Source: Kosakonia quasisacchari (GTDB taxonomy: Bacteria; Pseudomonadota; Gammaproteobacteria; Enterobacterales; Enterobacteriaceae). Taken from it: a stretch of DNA of 64,000 nt. Where the stretch lies: NCBI RefSeq assembly GCF_004331415.1, contig NZ_SJOP01000007.1, forward strand, positions 1-64,000, read 5' to 3'. Numbering within the stretch: the first letter of the stretch is position 1; every line of letters starts with the position of its first letter. The position numbers and the translations under genes were made by a program. Below the pieces are notes generated by a model. The model saw only the letters and a list, made by a program, of their open reading frames with translations. It was not told the origin of the DNA and did no database searches. Below are positions 28,592 through 36,716 of this stretch, piece after piece.

Positions 28592-28608
28592 ACCGTGGCG
28601 GGCGGGAC

Positions 28609-29394
28609 TTATGACAGCGCGGCGTGTAGCGCCTGCGCGTGTTGTGACAATTGCGGCGGTGGGTTTCGGCCTATCAGCACAAATTGATAGCCGCGCTGTT
28701 GCCACCAGACGAGGTGCATATCATGGCGATTTTCAGGCGTTAACGCACGCGTCTGACGCTCGCGCTCAGGCGAAATGCACAGCGCCATCGGACCATATTC
28801 CGCATCCATCCAGGCGATTTGCGCAATCGAGGTGCTGTCATAGCGCAGCATGCGCACCATTTTGAGTTCTGCGCCGCTCAGTGCCAGTTGCGCCACCTTC
28901 ACGCTTAAGCCAATATCCTGCGCCGTGCGCGCCAGCCCACGTTGCAGCGCCGTGGGCGAGCTGTCTGCATCCAGCAGCGTTTCCGCGCTATACAGCGACA
29001 TGTATTGCGCCTCGAGATCGCGGATTTTCTCGCTCTCATCGCGCGCCACCGCCAGTGGCCTTGCGAAATAGCCAAGCCCGCTGCCGATAACCAGAAAACT
29101 GAGCGACGCGGCAATCAGCGAACGACGGCTGACGCCTGCGGATGGGCGGGGCGACGCCAGCAGATCGTTTAATCGTGCCTGCATCCGTGCTGCGGGGGCT
29201 TCATCAAGCAGCGGTGCAAACGCCTCGGCAAAATCCGCAGGGTTTTGTCTTAGCGCCTCGGTGCGGTTGGCAAGCTGTTCGTCCTGGGCAAGCTGATGTT
29301 CAAATTGTTGCGCATCGGCTTCACTCATCTCGCCATCAAGCCAGGCGACGATCGCGTCATCCTGGTAGGGGTGGGTAAACGTGCTGGGTTTCAC
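28609..29394 (-). CDS. transmembrane anti-sigma factor
   Basis: A 261-residue protein encoded after, and overlapping, an ECF sigma gene. The N-terminal ~90 residues (IVAWLDGEMSEADAQQFEHQ, then ARLNDLLA) resemble the anti-sigma domain of the RsiW/ChrR-like group but lack the HxxxCxxC zinc motif. A single membrane span follows (RRSLIAASLSFLVIGSGLGY), then a periplasmic domain of ~140 residues ending QLSQHAQALHAAL. It presumably sequesters the sigma factor at the membrane until an envelope or redox signal arrives. The signal is unknown. Confidence 0.82.
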   Translation of the reverse strand: MKPSTFTHPYQDDAIVAWLDGEMSEADAQQFEHQLAQDEQLANRTEALRQNPADFAEAFAPLLDEAPAARMQARLNDLLASPRPSAGVSRRSLIAASLSFLVIGSGLGYFARPLAVARDESEKIRDLEAQYMSLYSAETLLDADSSPTALQRGLARTAQDIGLSVKVAQLALSGAELKMVRMLRYDSTSIAQIAWMDAEYGPMALCISPERERQTRALTPENRHDMHLVWWQQRGYQFVLIGRNPPPQLSQHAQALHAALS

Positions 29395-29948
29395 GAGCGT
29401 TTCTCCTGGGCTTTGGGCGGCGTATTCACTTTTTTCGCCAGCGTTGCGCGTGCGCTTGCCAGCCGGCTCATGATCGTGCCGATAGGCACCGCGAGCGTGT
29501 TTGCCGCTTCCTGATAGGTAAACCCTTCGACATAAACCAGAAACACGGTATTACGCTGCGCTTCCGGCAGCGCACTGACATGCTGCATAATTTTCGGGTA
29601 ATGCAGACGCGCGTCATCCTGAGCGTGCGTATCTTCAGCCAGCAGTTCGTCGCTCTCCACAAAGCCTTGCCCGATCCGCACGCGGCGCGCGCGCAAATCG
29701 GAGATCCAGATCGAGTGCAGAATGGCGAAAAGCCAGCTGTCTATCCGCGTGCCGGGGGTAAATTGCGCGCTCTTTTCGAGCGCGCGAACGCAGGTCGACT
29801 GCACCAATTCTTCGGCAACCTCGCGGTTGCGCGACAGAACCAGTCCATAGCGCCACAGGCGTGTCAGATGTGCAGCAAGTTGCTGGCGAACGTCACTGGT
29901 GGTGATTTTGCGCTCCTCGCACCGGTATTCAGGACTCGGGGTGACCAT
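29391..29948 (-). CDS. ECF RNA polymerase sigma factor
   Basis: A 185-residue extracytoplasmic-function sigma factor with only regions 2 and 4. Region 2 reads WRYGLVLSRNREVAEELVQS-T-VRAL and F-PGTRIDSWLFAILHSIWIS. Region 4 reads LPEAQRNTVFLVYVEGFTYQ, followed by EAANTLAVPIGTIMSRLASA. Its stop overlaps the start of the anti-sigma gene by 4 bp and its start overlaps the TPR protein gene by 20 bp, so the three form one translationally coupled unit. I start at 29948, although an internal start near the conserved region is possible. Confidence 0.88.
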   Translation of the reverse strand: MVTPSPEYRCEERKITTSDVRQQLAAHLTRLWRYGLVLSRNREVAEELVQSTCVRALEKSAQFTPGTRIDSWLFAILHSIWISDLRARRVRIGQGFVESDELLAEDTHAQDDARLHYPKIMQHVSALPEAQRNTVFLVYVEGFTYQEAANTLAVPIGTIMSRLASARATLAKKVNTPPKAQEKRS

Positions 29949-30450
29949 TAATCGCTGCCTGCAGGTCGCGATACTCTTCGCATTGCACCCCGCAAAGCGT
30001 GGCGATGGTCTTCAGTTGTTCTTTTGCCAGATCCGGGCGGCCTTTTATCAGCCACGCTTCACCGAGATATTCACGCACTTTCGCATACTGCGGGTTGAGT
30101 GCCAGCGAACGCTGATAATAGCCAATTCCTTCATCGGTGCGACCCAGTTTCCGCGTGGCGTAACCCCGGTAGTTCCAGGCTTCAGCGGTATTACCGTTTT
30201 TCAGCGTATCCAGCAGATTCAACGCCGCCTGATATTCCCCTTTTTTCGCCAGATGATAAGCATAATGGGTTTTGTCTTCGTCACTGAGGCGGCTACTTTT
30301 TTCCACCACGCACTGTTTGAGCGAGCTGTCATAAACCTGTCCGCTCGGGCAGTCTGGCGTTTTACTGTTGGTATTATCGTCTCCGGCGGCAAAAACCTGC
30401 GCGGCAGGCAGTAAAAATAGCGACAGCAACAGCGGGGCGAACATTTTCAT
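29929..30450 (-). CDS. exported tetratricopeptide repeat protein
   Basis: A 173-residue secreted or periplasmic protein. A signal peptide (MKMFAPLLLSLFLLPAAQVF, cleavage probably after AFAA) is followed by a Cys pair region (CPSGQVYDSSLKQC) that could form a disulfide. Two to three TPR units follow (YAYHLAKKGEYQAALNLLDT, then AWNYRGYATRKLGRTDEGI, YYQRSLALNPQYAKVREYLG). The C-terminus has another Cys pair (CGVQC). It is the first gene of the TPR-sigma-antisigma operon and might feed an envelope signal into it, which is an inference from position. Confidence 0.82.
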   Translation of the reverse strand: MKMFAPLLLSLFLLPAAQVFAAGDDNTNSKTPDCPSGQVYDSSLKQCVVEKSSRLSDEDKTHYAYHLAKKGEYQAALNLLDTLKNGNTAEAWNYRGYATRKLGRTDEGIGYYQRSLALNPQYAKVREYLGEAWLIKGRPDLAKEQLKTIATLCGVQCEEYRDLQAAINGHPES

Positions 30451-30638
30451 GGTGAGTTCCTTCGTAACGTTGAGTAATCAGTTAACGCTGCAATGACGAT
30501 TTCTATTCGAAAAAAATCACGTTTCCCGCAAAGCGCTTCTGATGCGGGCGACATCACCGTTACGTCACACATCCGGTTTATAATTTCATACGGCTTGTCG
30601 CGGTAATGTGAGTCTCTGATTCCGGCGGAGGGTAAATC

Positions 30639-32303
30639 ATGCGTGTTAGCGGGCAGCAAGGTGAGTTAACGGCGTTAGCGGTGGCGGGCAGTTATGTGGT
30701 GTTGCTGGGCTGGGATATGCCCGAGCAGCACATCATCGCCGGTAACATTTTGGGTTTCGCCATCCAGCGCACGCGTAAAAGCGACGGTGAAGTCATCTGG
30801 CTAAACGGCATGAAAACCTTCGCCAGCGTCGAGCCGACGCCTGCGCCGGGCGTGCCCGTTTCCTCTTTTAAACATCCTTTCCAGACGTTTCAATGGTCTG
30901 ATTACAGTGTTTCGCCCAATGCTGAATATCGTTACCAAATTGTCGCCATGCGCGGGCCTGCCGGGGCATTAACGCCGGGCGATGCGGTGCAACTGACGGT
31001 GTTAACTGAGCCAGTGGATAAAGGTGAACACGCAATTTTCTTCAACCGGGGCGCGATTGCTTCTCAGGAATATGCCCGGCGTTTTCACAATGCCAGCCCG
31101 GCGGAAATTGGCGATGCGGCGTGGAAGTGGCTGTCGCGCGGCTTGATTGAAGGGCTGGAGCGATTTATCGGCCAGGCGGATAAAGGTGATGAGTTGCACG
31201 GTGCCATTTTTGAGTTCAAAAACAGCCGCATCTATGAAGCGCTAAAAAGCGCTGCCGCGCGCGGCGCGACCGTGAGCGTGATTTACGATGGCGACTCGCA
31301 GCGCGAGTCGAATGAAAAACATCTGGCGCACAGCGGCATCGAGGCGCTGGTGCACCCGCGCATACACTCCGGTCGTTATATGCATAACAAGTTCTTTGTC
31401 TTTCGGCGCCAGGGTGTGTCGCAGCAGGTGTGGACCGGCTCCACCAATCTGAGCGAAAACGGCATTTTTGGTCACTCGAATAATGCACACATCGTTCGCG
31501 ATCCTCGCGTGGCGGAGCAGTATGAAACCTACTGGCAACTGCTGCTGCAGGATTTAACCCGCGCGCCAACGGCGAAAAAAGTCGAAACGATCACCGCCGC
31601 GCCGCCGGTTCCCTGGCGTGACGAAGTCAGTACCGTTTTTTCGCCGCGTACTTCGCTTACCGCGCTGGAGTGGTACGCCCAACTGGCGGCGGACGCGCAA
31701 CGAGCGCTCTTTGGCACTTTCGCCTTCGGCATGAACAAACTGTTTGTCCCCGCCTGGGATCGCACCGATGAGGTGTTGCGCTTCGCCTTGCTGGAGAAAA
31801 AAGGCTCCGGCAGTCAGTACAAGCAACAAGCGGCGGAAATCGACCGTATCCGCAAGCATCCAAATGTCACCATCGCCGTTGGACAAAACCTGGTGCTGAA
31901 CGCCTTTGACCGCTGGCTAAAAGAGATCGAAAGCCCAGTGGAAGAGACGCACGTCACGTACATCCACACCAAATATTTGCTGATTGACCCGCTTGGCCCG
32001 GAGCCGATTGTGATTGTCGGTTCGGCGAACTTTTCCGCCGCCTCCACCGACACCAATGATGAAAACATGCTGGTGATCAAGGGCAACGCTGCCGTGGCGG
32101 ACGTTTATCTTGGCGAGTTTATGCGCTTGTTCACCCACTATGCGTTTCGTGAATCGGTGGCGCGCTCGCAACAACGCATCGTTGCGGGCGCGGTGTCGCC
32201 AAAATATCTGTACGAAACCACGCAGTGGATTGATGCCGCATCCGGGTACTTTGTCGCTGGTAGCGATCGCGCCCTGCGTCGCCGCTATTTTTCCGGCCAG
32301 TAG
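30639..32303 (+). CDS. phospholipase D-like domain protein
   Basis: A 554-residue protein, apparently cytoplasmic since no signal peptide is visible. Residues about 1-125 look like a beta-rich Fn3-like domain (YQIVAMRGPAGALTPGD). Two phospholipase D half-domains follow. The first has HNKFFVFRR with GSTNLSENG, and its HKD motif lacks the final Asp (Arg instead). The second has the complete HTKYLLID and GSANFSAAS...NDENML. PLD-fold enzymes act as phosphodiesterases on lipids or nucleic acids using one His from each half, so activity remains possible. Neighbours are transcribed away from it and give no hint of substrate. Confidence 0.83.
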   Translation: MRVSGQQGELTALAVAGSYVVLLGWDMPEQHIIAGNILGFAIQRTRKSDGEVIWLNGMKTFASVEPTPAPGVPVSSFKHPFQTFQWSDYSVSPNAEYRYQIVAMRGPAGALTPGDAVQLTVLTEPVDKGEHAIFFNRGAIASQEYARRFHNASPAEIGDAAWKWLSRGLIEGLERFIGQADKGDELHGAIFEFKNSRIYEALKSAAARGATVSVIYDGDSQRESNEKHLAHSGIEALVHPRIHSGRYMHNKFFVFRRQGVSQQVWTGSTNLSENGIFGHSNNAHIVRDPRVAEQYETYWQLLLQDLTRAPTAKKVETITAAPPVPWRDEVSTVFSPRTSLTALEWYAQLAADAQRALFGTFAFGMNKLFVPAWDRTDEVLRFALLEKKGSGSQYKQQAAEIDRIRKHPNVTIAVGQNLVLNAFDRWLKEIESPVEETHVTYIHTKYLLIDPLGPEPIVIVGSANFSAASTDTNDENMLVIKGNAAVADVYLGEFMRLFTHYAFRESVARSQQRIVAGAVSPKYLYETTQWIDAASGYFVAGSDRALRRRYFSGQ

Positions 32304-32506
32304 GCGGCGGCAAAATGGCGGTTGCAATAAATCATTGCCGGTGGCGATAGTTTCGCCTTCTGTTATTTTTTCCGCTTTGTTTAGTTTGATAAAAAGAGAA
32401 ATAACCGGTGATAAAGCGTATCAGAATGGATATTTTGTTTACGTTCGGTGAAAAGCCAACAATTGCTGGGTCTTTTCTTTGTCGCGGGGATAATAATGAC
32501 CGGCAG

Positions 32507-32529
32507 AACCCGCCTGAAAGGCGGGTTTT
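32507..32529. terminator. bidirectional terminator
   Basis: A 9-bp stem, aacccgcct (32507-32515) and aggcgggtt (32519-32527), with a 3-base loop and flanking T-runs. It lies between the convergent phospholipase D-like gene and the quinone reductase gene. Confidence 0.8.
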
Positions 32530-32548
32530 CACGGATAAAGTGAGAGGC

Positions 32549-33145
32549 TTATTGCTGGTGAGTAAATATCCGCTCCCCTATTTTTTGTGCCTCGCGTAAT
32601 AACGCTTCCGGCGTGCCGAAATCAGGCAACATCAGCGTGGCATTGGTGAGTACCGGCGCGCCGCAATAATCAAAAATACCGTGGGCGATCTGCGTATTCC
32701 ATGATTGCGCATAGCCGTGTTTTTCAAAGGTTTTCATGTCCGCACCACCCAGTGCGATAAGGTGAACAGGCACGTGCCCCAGTTTGCCGGAAACCTTGCT
32801 GTTTGCGCCCTCTTCATAGGCCCAGCCGTTAGAAAACACCCGATCAATCCAGCCTTTTAGCTGACCAGGCATCGTCCACCAGTAGATGGGGAACACCAGC
32901 ACCAGCGCATCGGCTTTCCCAATGCGCGCCTGCTCGGCAAGTACATCGGCGGGCAGCGGCGCGCCTTCGGCGAAGGCGGTGTAATCTTCGGCATTAAACA
33001 CCGGGTTAAAGCCTTCTTGCATCAGATCGGCAAACTCTGCGCTATTTTGCCCATTTTTATCCGTAATACCCTGCGCAATAGCTTTCGCTACGCTGTGGGT
33101 TAACGAACGTGCTAAAGGGTGAGAAACCACGATTAATGCATGCAT
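32549..33145 (-). CDS. NAD(P)H quinone oxidoreductase, flavodoxin fold
   Basis: A 198-residue cytoplasmic FMN/FAD-dependent reductase of the NQO1/KefF/MdaB type. Family blocks are VVSHPLARSLTHSVAKAI (phosphate-binding loop), ADALVLVFPIYWWTMPGQLK, GWIDRVFSNGWAY and the glycine turn LIALGGADMKTF. It would carry out two-electron reduction of quinones or electrophiles. The start at 33145 (MHALIVVSH) has AGGAGA upstream; the frame also runs seven codons further. It diverges from a TetR gene with a palindromic operator between them, so it is probably the repressed target. Confidence 0.87.
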   Translation of the reverse strand: MHALIVVSHPLARSLTHSVAKAIAQGITDKNGQNSAEFADLMQEGFNPVFNAEDYTAFAEGAPLPADVLAEQARIGKADALVLVFPIYWWTMPGQLKGWIDRVFSNGWAYEEGANSKVSGKLGHVPVHLIALGGADMKTFEKHGYAQSWNTQIAHGIFDYCGAPVLTNATLMLPDFGTPEALLREAQKIGERIFTHQQ

Positions 33146-33199
33146 CTGAATCTCCTGGATTGCCATCCGCCGTTAACGGACGTAGTCTTATATACGAAC

Positions 33200-33224
33200 A
33201 GTAACCTACCATTAGTAAGTTACT
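33200..33224. promoter_or_regulatory. TetR operator palindrome
   Basis: A 25-base imperfect palindrome, starting agtaac (33200-33205) and ending gttact (33219-33224), with inner TAC/GTA symmetry. It lies in the 112-bp gap between the divergent quinone reductase and TetR genes and is the best candidate operator for both. Confidence 0.7.
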
Positions 33225-33257
33225 TTTAGTATATAAACCTGTCAAGGGAGAAACATC

Positions 33258-33854
33258 ATGCCGGAAACGCGTGTGCGTCAGCGCTTGTCGCGGGAAGAAC
33301 GCTATTCGCAGCTTGTCGATGTCGCGTGGCACATTATTCGCCAGGAGGGCACCGAAGCGCTGACGCTCGGCCATCTTGCGGAGTTAGCCGGTGTCACCAA
33401 GCCGGTGGTGTACGATCATTTCACCAGCCGTTCCGGGCTGCTGGCGGCGCTCTATCGCGAATATGATCAACGCCAGAACCGCAAAATGGATGATGCGCTG
33501 GCAAAGACCGCGCCTGAGTTAGCCGCGCGCGCCACGGTTATCGCCAGCGCTTATATTGAGTGCGTGCTGTTTCAGGGGCGCGAAATGCCAAGTTTACTGG
33601 CGGCGCTCGCCGGTACGCCGGAGCTGGAAACTATCCGCCGCGAGTACGCTGTCGATTTCATCGGAAAATGCCGCACCCTGTTCGCGCTATTTTGCGGCGA
33701 ACCGCTGCGTGATGCGCCGCTGTGGGCCATGCTGGGAGCCGCCGAAGGGCTCGCCTGGGCGGCGGTGCAGGGCGCCATTAGCGAGTTGCAGGCGAAAGAA
33801 GAACTTTGTGCGGTGATTATCGCCATGGTGCGGGCGACGCTGCCGCGCGGCTAA
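33258..33854 (+). CDS. TetR/AcrR-family repressor
   Basis: A 198-residue repressor. The N-terminal helix-turn-helix reads LTLGHLAELAGVTKPVVYDH and FTSRSGLLAALYREYD, canonical for TetR proteins. The C-terminal ~140 residues form the ligand-binding and dimer domain and contain several Cys (YIECVLF, GKCRTLFALFCG). It diverges from the quinone reductase, resembling systems where an electrophile or quinone releases the repressor. The ligand is unknown. The start ATG follows AGGGAGAAAC. Confidence 0.88.
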   Translation: MPETRVRQRLSREERYSQLVDVAWHIIRQEGTEALTLGHLAELAGVTKPVVYDHFTSRSGLLAALYREYDQRQNRKMDDALAKTAPELAARATVIASAYIECVLFQGREMPSLLAALAGTPELETIRREYAVDFIGKCRTLFALFCGEPLRDAPLWAMLGAAEGLAWAAVQGAISELQAKEELCAVIIAMVRATLPRG

Positions 33855-33866
33855 ATTTGTTCTACC

Positions 33867-33882
33867 TGGCGCGCGCCTTGCA
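33867..33882 (+). promoter_or_regulatory. nasR: possible sigma-54 promoter of nasR
   Basis: tggcgcgcgccttgca keeps the GG-N10-GC skeleton and differs from TGGCAC-N5-TTGCA by one base. It lies 32 bp before the nasR ATG. No NtrC-type site was found nearby, so this is a candidate only. Confidence 0.4.
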
Positions 33883-33914
33883 TCAGGGAAGCAGGACTTC
33901 CCTGGAGCATACGC

Positions 33915-35171
33915 ATGATAGCCAATTCATCGACCACCATCCGTTTCCTGCTCGCCTCGCGCCAGTGTGAGCTCAACAGCCTGCGTTATCTGCTACAAGG
34001 CGGCGAGCTGGTGGGCAAAATCAGCCAACTGGTGCACATGCTGCAACGCGAGCGCGGAACCTCCAATATGTTTCTCTGCTCGACTCGCGGGCAATTTGCC
34101 GATGAGCTTATCCTGCGCGAACAAGAGGTGGCGCAAGCGCAAGCCCCGCTGATGGCGCAACTCGACATGCTGGAGCGCCAGATTGCCGCGTTGCCGCAGG
34201 CCAGCCGCCTGTTCAGCCACGTCGCCAGCGTCGTTTACGCCCTGAGTTTGTTACCTGCGTTACGCCAGCAAATCCGCCAGCGCACGCTGCGTTTACCGCA
34301 GGCGATGAGCTTCTTTAACGACATCATTCGCCATTTGTTGTCGCTGGTGTTTGAACTGTCGGACACCGCCGCCGAACCGGCCATCTCCAGGCATTTAATC
34401 GCCATGTTCAGCTTTATGCAGGGCAAAGAGTACGCAGGTCAGGAGCGGGCGACCGGCGCGGCCGCTTTTGCCGCTGGCACCTTCAGCGAAGAGACGCAGC
34501 AGAAATTGCTCAGTCTGATTGAACGCCAGGAGCGCTGTTTCGCCACCTTTGCCGATTTCGCCGACGACGAACACCGCCTGCGCTGGCAGCAGATGGCGGC
34601 CGACAGCCAGTTTGAACGTCTGCGGCGCATTGCCTGCACCGGGCGTGAGTTATACGAAGCCGACAGTTGCCTGCGCTGGTTTGCCCTCGCCACGCAGCGC
34701 ATTGACGCAATGAAAACGCTGGAAGACGCCCTGGCGCAAACGTTAATGGCGCACTGCCAGGCGCGTATTGCCGCCACCGAGCAGGCCAATAACGAGCAAC
34801 TCGCCGATATCGAAAGCCTGATGCCCGCACACGAAAACGAAGAGAGCAGCTACTCGGTGTTTAGCGATGCGCACGGCTGGCTGGAGAGCGGCGGCGTTCG
34901 CCCGCAGCTTGGCCGTTCCCTATTGGTGTTGGTGCAGCAGCAATCGCGGCGCTTGCAGGCGCTGGACACTGAGCTTGCGGCGCTGCGCGAAACGCTCAAC
35001 GAACGCAAGCAGATTGAGCGCGCCAAAAGCATGTTGATGCAGCACCGGCAAATCAGTGAAGAAGAGGCCTATAAAACCCTGCGGCGCATGGCGATGAACC
35101 AGAACAAAAAGCTGATTGAAATCGCCAGCGCCATGCTGGCGGTGGCCGATGTTTTTCAGTCTAACCCTTAA
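33915..35171 (+). CDS. nasR: nitrate/nitrite-responsive antiterminator NasR
   Basis: A 418-residue RNA-binding positive regulator of nitrate assimilation. The N-terminal NIT domain (residues about 30-290, with LVHMLQRERGTSNMFLCSTR) senses nitrate or nitrite. The C-terminal ANTAR domain (about 345-410, with RKQIERAKSMLMQHRQISEE and AYKTLRRMAM) binds paired hexaloop hairpins in leader RNA. In Klebsiella oxytoca, NasR prevents termination in the nasF leader when nitrate is present. Exactly such a leader follows here at 35324-35413. Gene order nasR-nasFED matches Klebsiella. Confidence 0.95.
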   Translation: MIANSSTTIRFLLASRQCELNSLRYLLQGGELVGKISQLVHMLQRERGTSNMFLCSTRGQFADELILREQEVAQAQAPLMAQLDMLERQIAALPQASRLFSHVASVVYALSLLPALRQQIRQRTLRLPQAMSFFNDIIRHLLSLVFELSDTAAEPAISRHLIAMFSFMQGKEYAGQERATGAAAFAAGTFSEETQQKLLSLIERQERCFATFADFADDEHRLRWQQMAADSQFERLRRIACTGRELYEADSCLRWFALATQRIDAMKTLEDALAQTLMAHCQARIAATEQANNEQLADIESLMPAHENEESSYSVFSDAHGWLESGGVRPQLGRSLLVLVQQQSRRLQALDTELAALRETLNERKQIERAKSMLMQHRQISEEEAYKTLRRMAMNQNKKLIEIASAMLAVADVFQSNP

Positions 35172-35179
35172 GGAGTAGC

Positions 35180-35196
35180 TGCACATTGCCAGTGCG
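35180..35196 (+). promoter_or_regulatory. nasF: NtrC-type enhancer site upstream of nasF
   Basis: tgcacattgccagtgcg fits the NtrC pattern GCAC-N7-GTGC. It lies about 90 bp upstream of the sigma-54 promoter at 35271, a normal enhancer distance. Another GTGC half-site cluster follows at 35200-35216. Confidence 0.6.
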
Positions 35197-35270
35197 AAAA
35201 GTGCCCTTCCGCAGTGCGCCGCGCTGGGGTGTTAACGGCAATATGCCGCGAAATCCGCCGTTTTCAATTC

Positions 35271-35286
35271 TGGCACAGCCTTTGCT
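35271..35286 (+). promoter_or_regulatory. nasF: sigma-54 promoter of the nas operon
   Basis: tggcacagcctttgct matches the -24/-12 consensus TGGCAC-N5-TTGCT exactly. Transcription would begin near 35298, giving a leader of about 149 nt before nasF. General nitrogen control by NtrC therefore sets initiation, while NasR sets read-through. Confidence 0.9.
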
Positions 35287-35323
35287 TTAACCTTTCCAGG
35301 TGGAAAAAAATCACAACGCGCAC

Positions 35324-35368
35324 CCGACCAACGGCGGTCGGTTTAGCGTTAAGCGGACAACGGCGTCC
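35324..35368 (+). promoter_or_regulatory. nasF: ANTAR (NasR) target: two hexaloop hairpins in the nasF leader
   Basis: Hairpin P1 is ccgacc-aacggc-ggtcgg (35324-35341). Hairpin P2 is ggac-aacggc-gtcc (35355-35368), 13 nt further on. Both loops are the same hexamer AACGGC, with A at loop position 1 and G at position 4, the bases known to be recognised by ANTAR proteins. The loop and 3' arm of P2 are also the 5' arm of the terminator that follows, so NasR binding would block its formation. Confidence 0.88.
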
Positions 35369-35413
35369 ATAAGCGTGCAGCTTTGCACGGGCTTATGGGC
35401 GCCGTTTTTTTTT
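35360..35413 (+). terminator. nasF: nas leader attenuator terminator
   Basis: The 5' arm 35360-35374 pairs with 35391-35405 (one G-T pair), with an inner gtgc/gcac stem, followed by nine T residues. It lies 34 bp before nasF and overlaps hairpin P2, forming the classical NasR-controlled attenuator. Confidence 0.92.
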
Positions 35414-35446
35414 GCATCCCACAACGGTGAGCAGCGCGAGGGTGGC

Positions 35447-36706
35447 ATGAGTGATAACAACACGAAAGGTATGACGGTTTCCCGCCGTCAGTTTTTACTG
35501 GGTAGCGCGGCGCTGGGCGGCAGCCTGCTGGTGCCGGGCGTCATCAACCGCGCATGGGCCGCCGGTTCTGACGCACCGGAGCTTAAAGAGATCCGTGTGG
35601 GTTTTATTCCGCTCACCGATTGCGCCTCGGTGGTGATGGCGGCGGTTAAAGGCTTCGACAAAAAATATGGCATCACCATTTTGCCGAGCAAAGAGGCCAA
35701 CTGGGCGTCGGTGCGCGACAAGCTTCTTTCTGGCGAGCTGAATGCTTCGCACATTCTCTACGGCCAACTTTACGGCTTGCAAATGGGGCTTTCCGGGCCG
35801 CAAACCAATATGGCAGCGCTGATGACCCTCAACCAGAACGGGCAGGGGATCACGCTCGCCAACGCGCTGCACGAGGCGGGCGTCACCGATTTGCCCGCAC
35901 TCGCGAAGCATCTCGCCGCCAGCCCGGCGGGCACTTACACCTTTGCGCAAACCTTCCCGACCGGCACTCACGCCATGTGGCTCAACTACTGGCTGGCGAG
36001 CGCGGGCATTAACCCGCTCAACGACATCCGCAGCGTGGTGGTGCCGCCGCCGCAAATGGTGATGAACATGAAAATTGGCAACATGGTCGGCTACTGCGTC
36101 GGTGAACCGTGGAACCAGCGCGCTATCAGTGATGGCATCGGTTTTACCGCCGCGACCAGCCAGGATATCTGGCCGGATCACCCGGAAAAAGTGCTCGGCA
36201 CACGCGCCGATTGGGTCGAAAAGAACCCCAACAGCGCCCGCGCGCTGACCGCCGCAGTTCTGGAAGCCTCGCGCTGGATTGACGCCTCGGACGACAACCG
36301 CCGTGAAACGGCGAAGGTGATTGCCGGTCGCGCTTACCTGAACACCAAAGAAGAAACCATTGTTGGCCGCATGCTCGGCCAGTACGACAACGGCATTGGC
36401 AGAAGCTGGAAAGATCAGCATGCGATGCGCTTTTTCCACGATGGCTCGGTCAACTACCCGTGGCTCTCCGATGGGATGTGGTTTCTCACCCAACACAAAC
36501 GCTGGGGGCTGCTCGACAGCGATCCGGACTACCTCGCCATCGCCCGCCAGGTGAACCGCATTGATATCTACAAACAGGCCGCCGCCAGCGTGGGCAATGT
36601 TCCGCTGCCGGGCAGCGATATGCGCAGCAGCGTGTTGATGGATGGCGTTCGCTGGGACGGCAGTAATCCTGTCGCCTACGCCAACGGCTTTAGCGTAAAA
36701 AAATGA
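35447..36706 (+). CDS. nasF: nitrate ABC transporter substrate-binding protein NasF
   Basis: A 419-residue periplasmic nitrate/nitrite-binding protein of the NrtA type. It begins MSDNNTKGMTVSRRQFLLGS with a Tat-type signal (SRRQF, hydrophobic core, cleavage near AWA). The mature protein starts the nitrate-binding fold at IRVGFIPLTDCASVVMA. The start at 35447 is chosen because it follows the terminator and a GAGGG site; the same frame runs back through the leader RNA and is not coding there. It delivers nitrate to NasE/NasD. Confidence 0.95.
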   Translation: MSDNNTKGMTVSRRQFLLGSAALGGSLLVPGVINRAWAAGSDAPELKEIRVGFIPLTDCASVVMAAVKGFDKKYGITILPSKEANWASVRDKLLSGELNASHILYGQLYGLQMGLSGPQTNMAALMTLNQNGQGITLANALHEAGVTDLPALAKHLAASPAGTYTFAQTFPTGTHAMWLNYWLASAGINPLNDIRSVVVPPPQMVMNMKIGNMVGYCVGEPWNQRAISDGIGFTAATSQDIWPDHPEKVLGTRADWVEKNPNSARALTAAVLEASRWIDASDDNRRETAKVIAGRAYLNTKEETIVGRMLGQYDNGIGRSWKDQHAMRFFHDGSVNYPWLSDGMWFLTQHKRWGLLDSDPDYLAIARQVNRIDIYKQAAASVGNVPLPGSDMRSSVLMDGVRWDGSNPVAYANGFSVKK

Positions 36707-36716
36707 GAGGTCGCTG

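Noticed and set aside
35300..35446. N-terminal extension of NasF through the leader
   Set aside because: The 49 extra codons would cover the ANTAR hairpins and terminator; the ATG at 35447 gives a proper Tat signal peptide.
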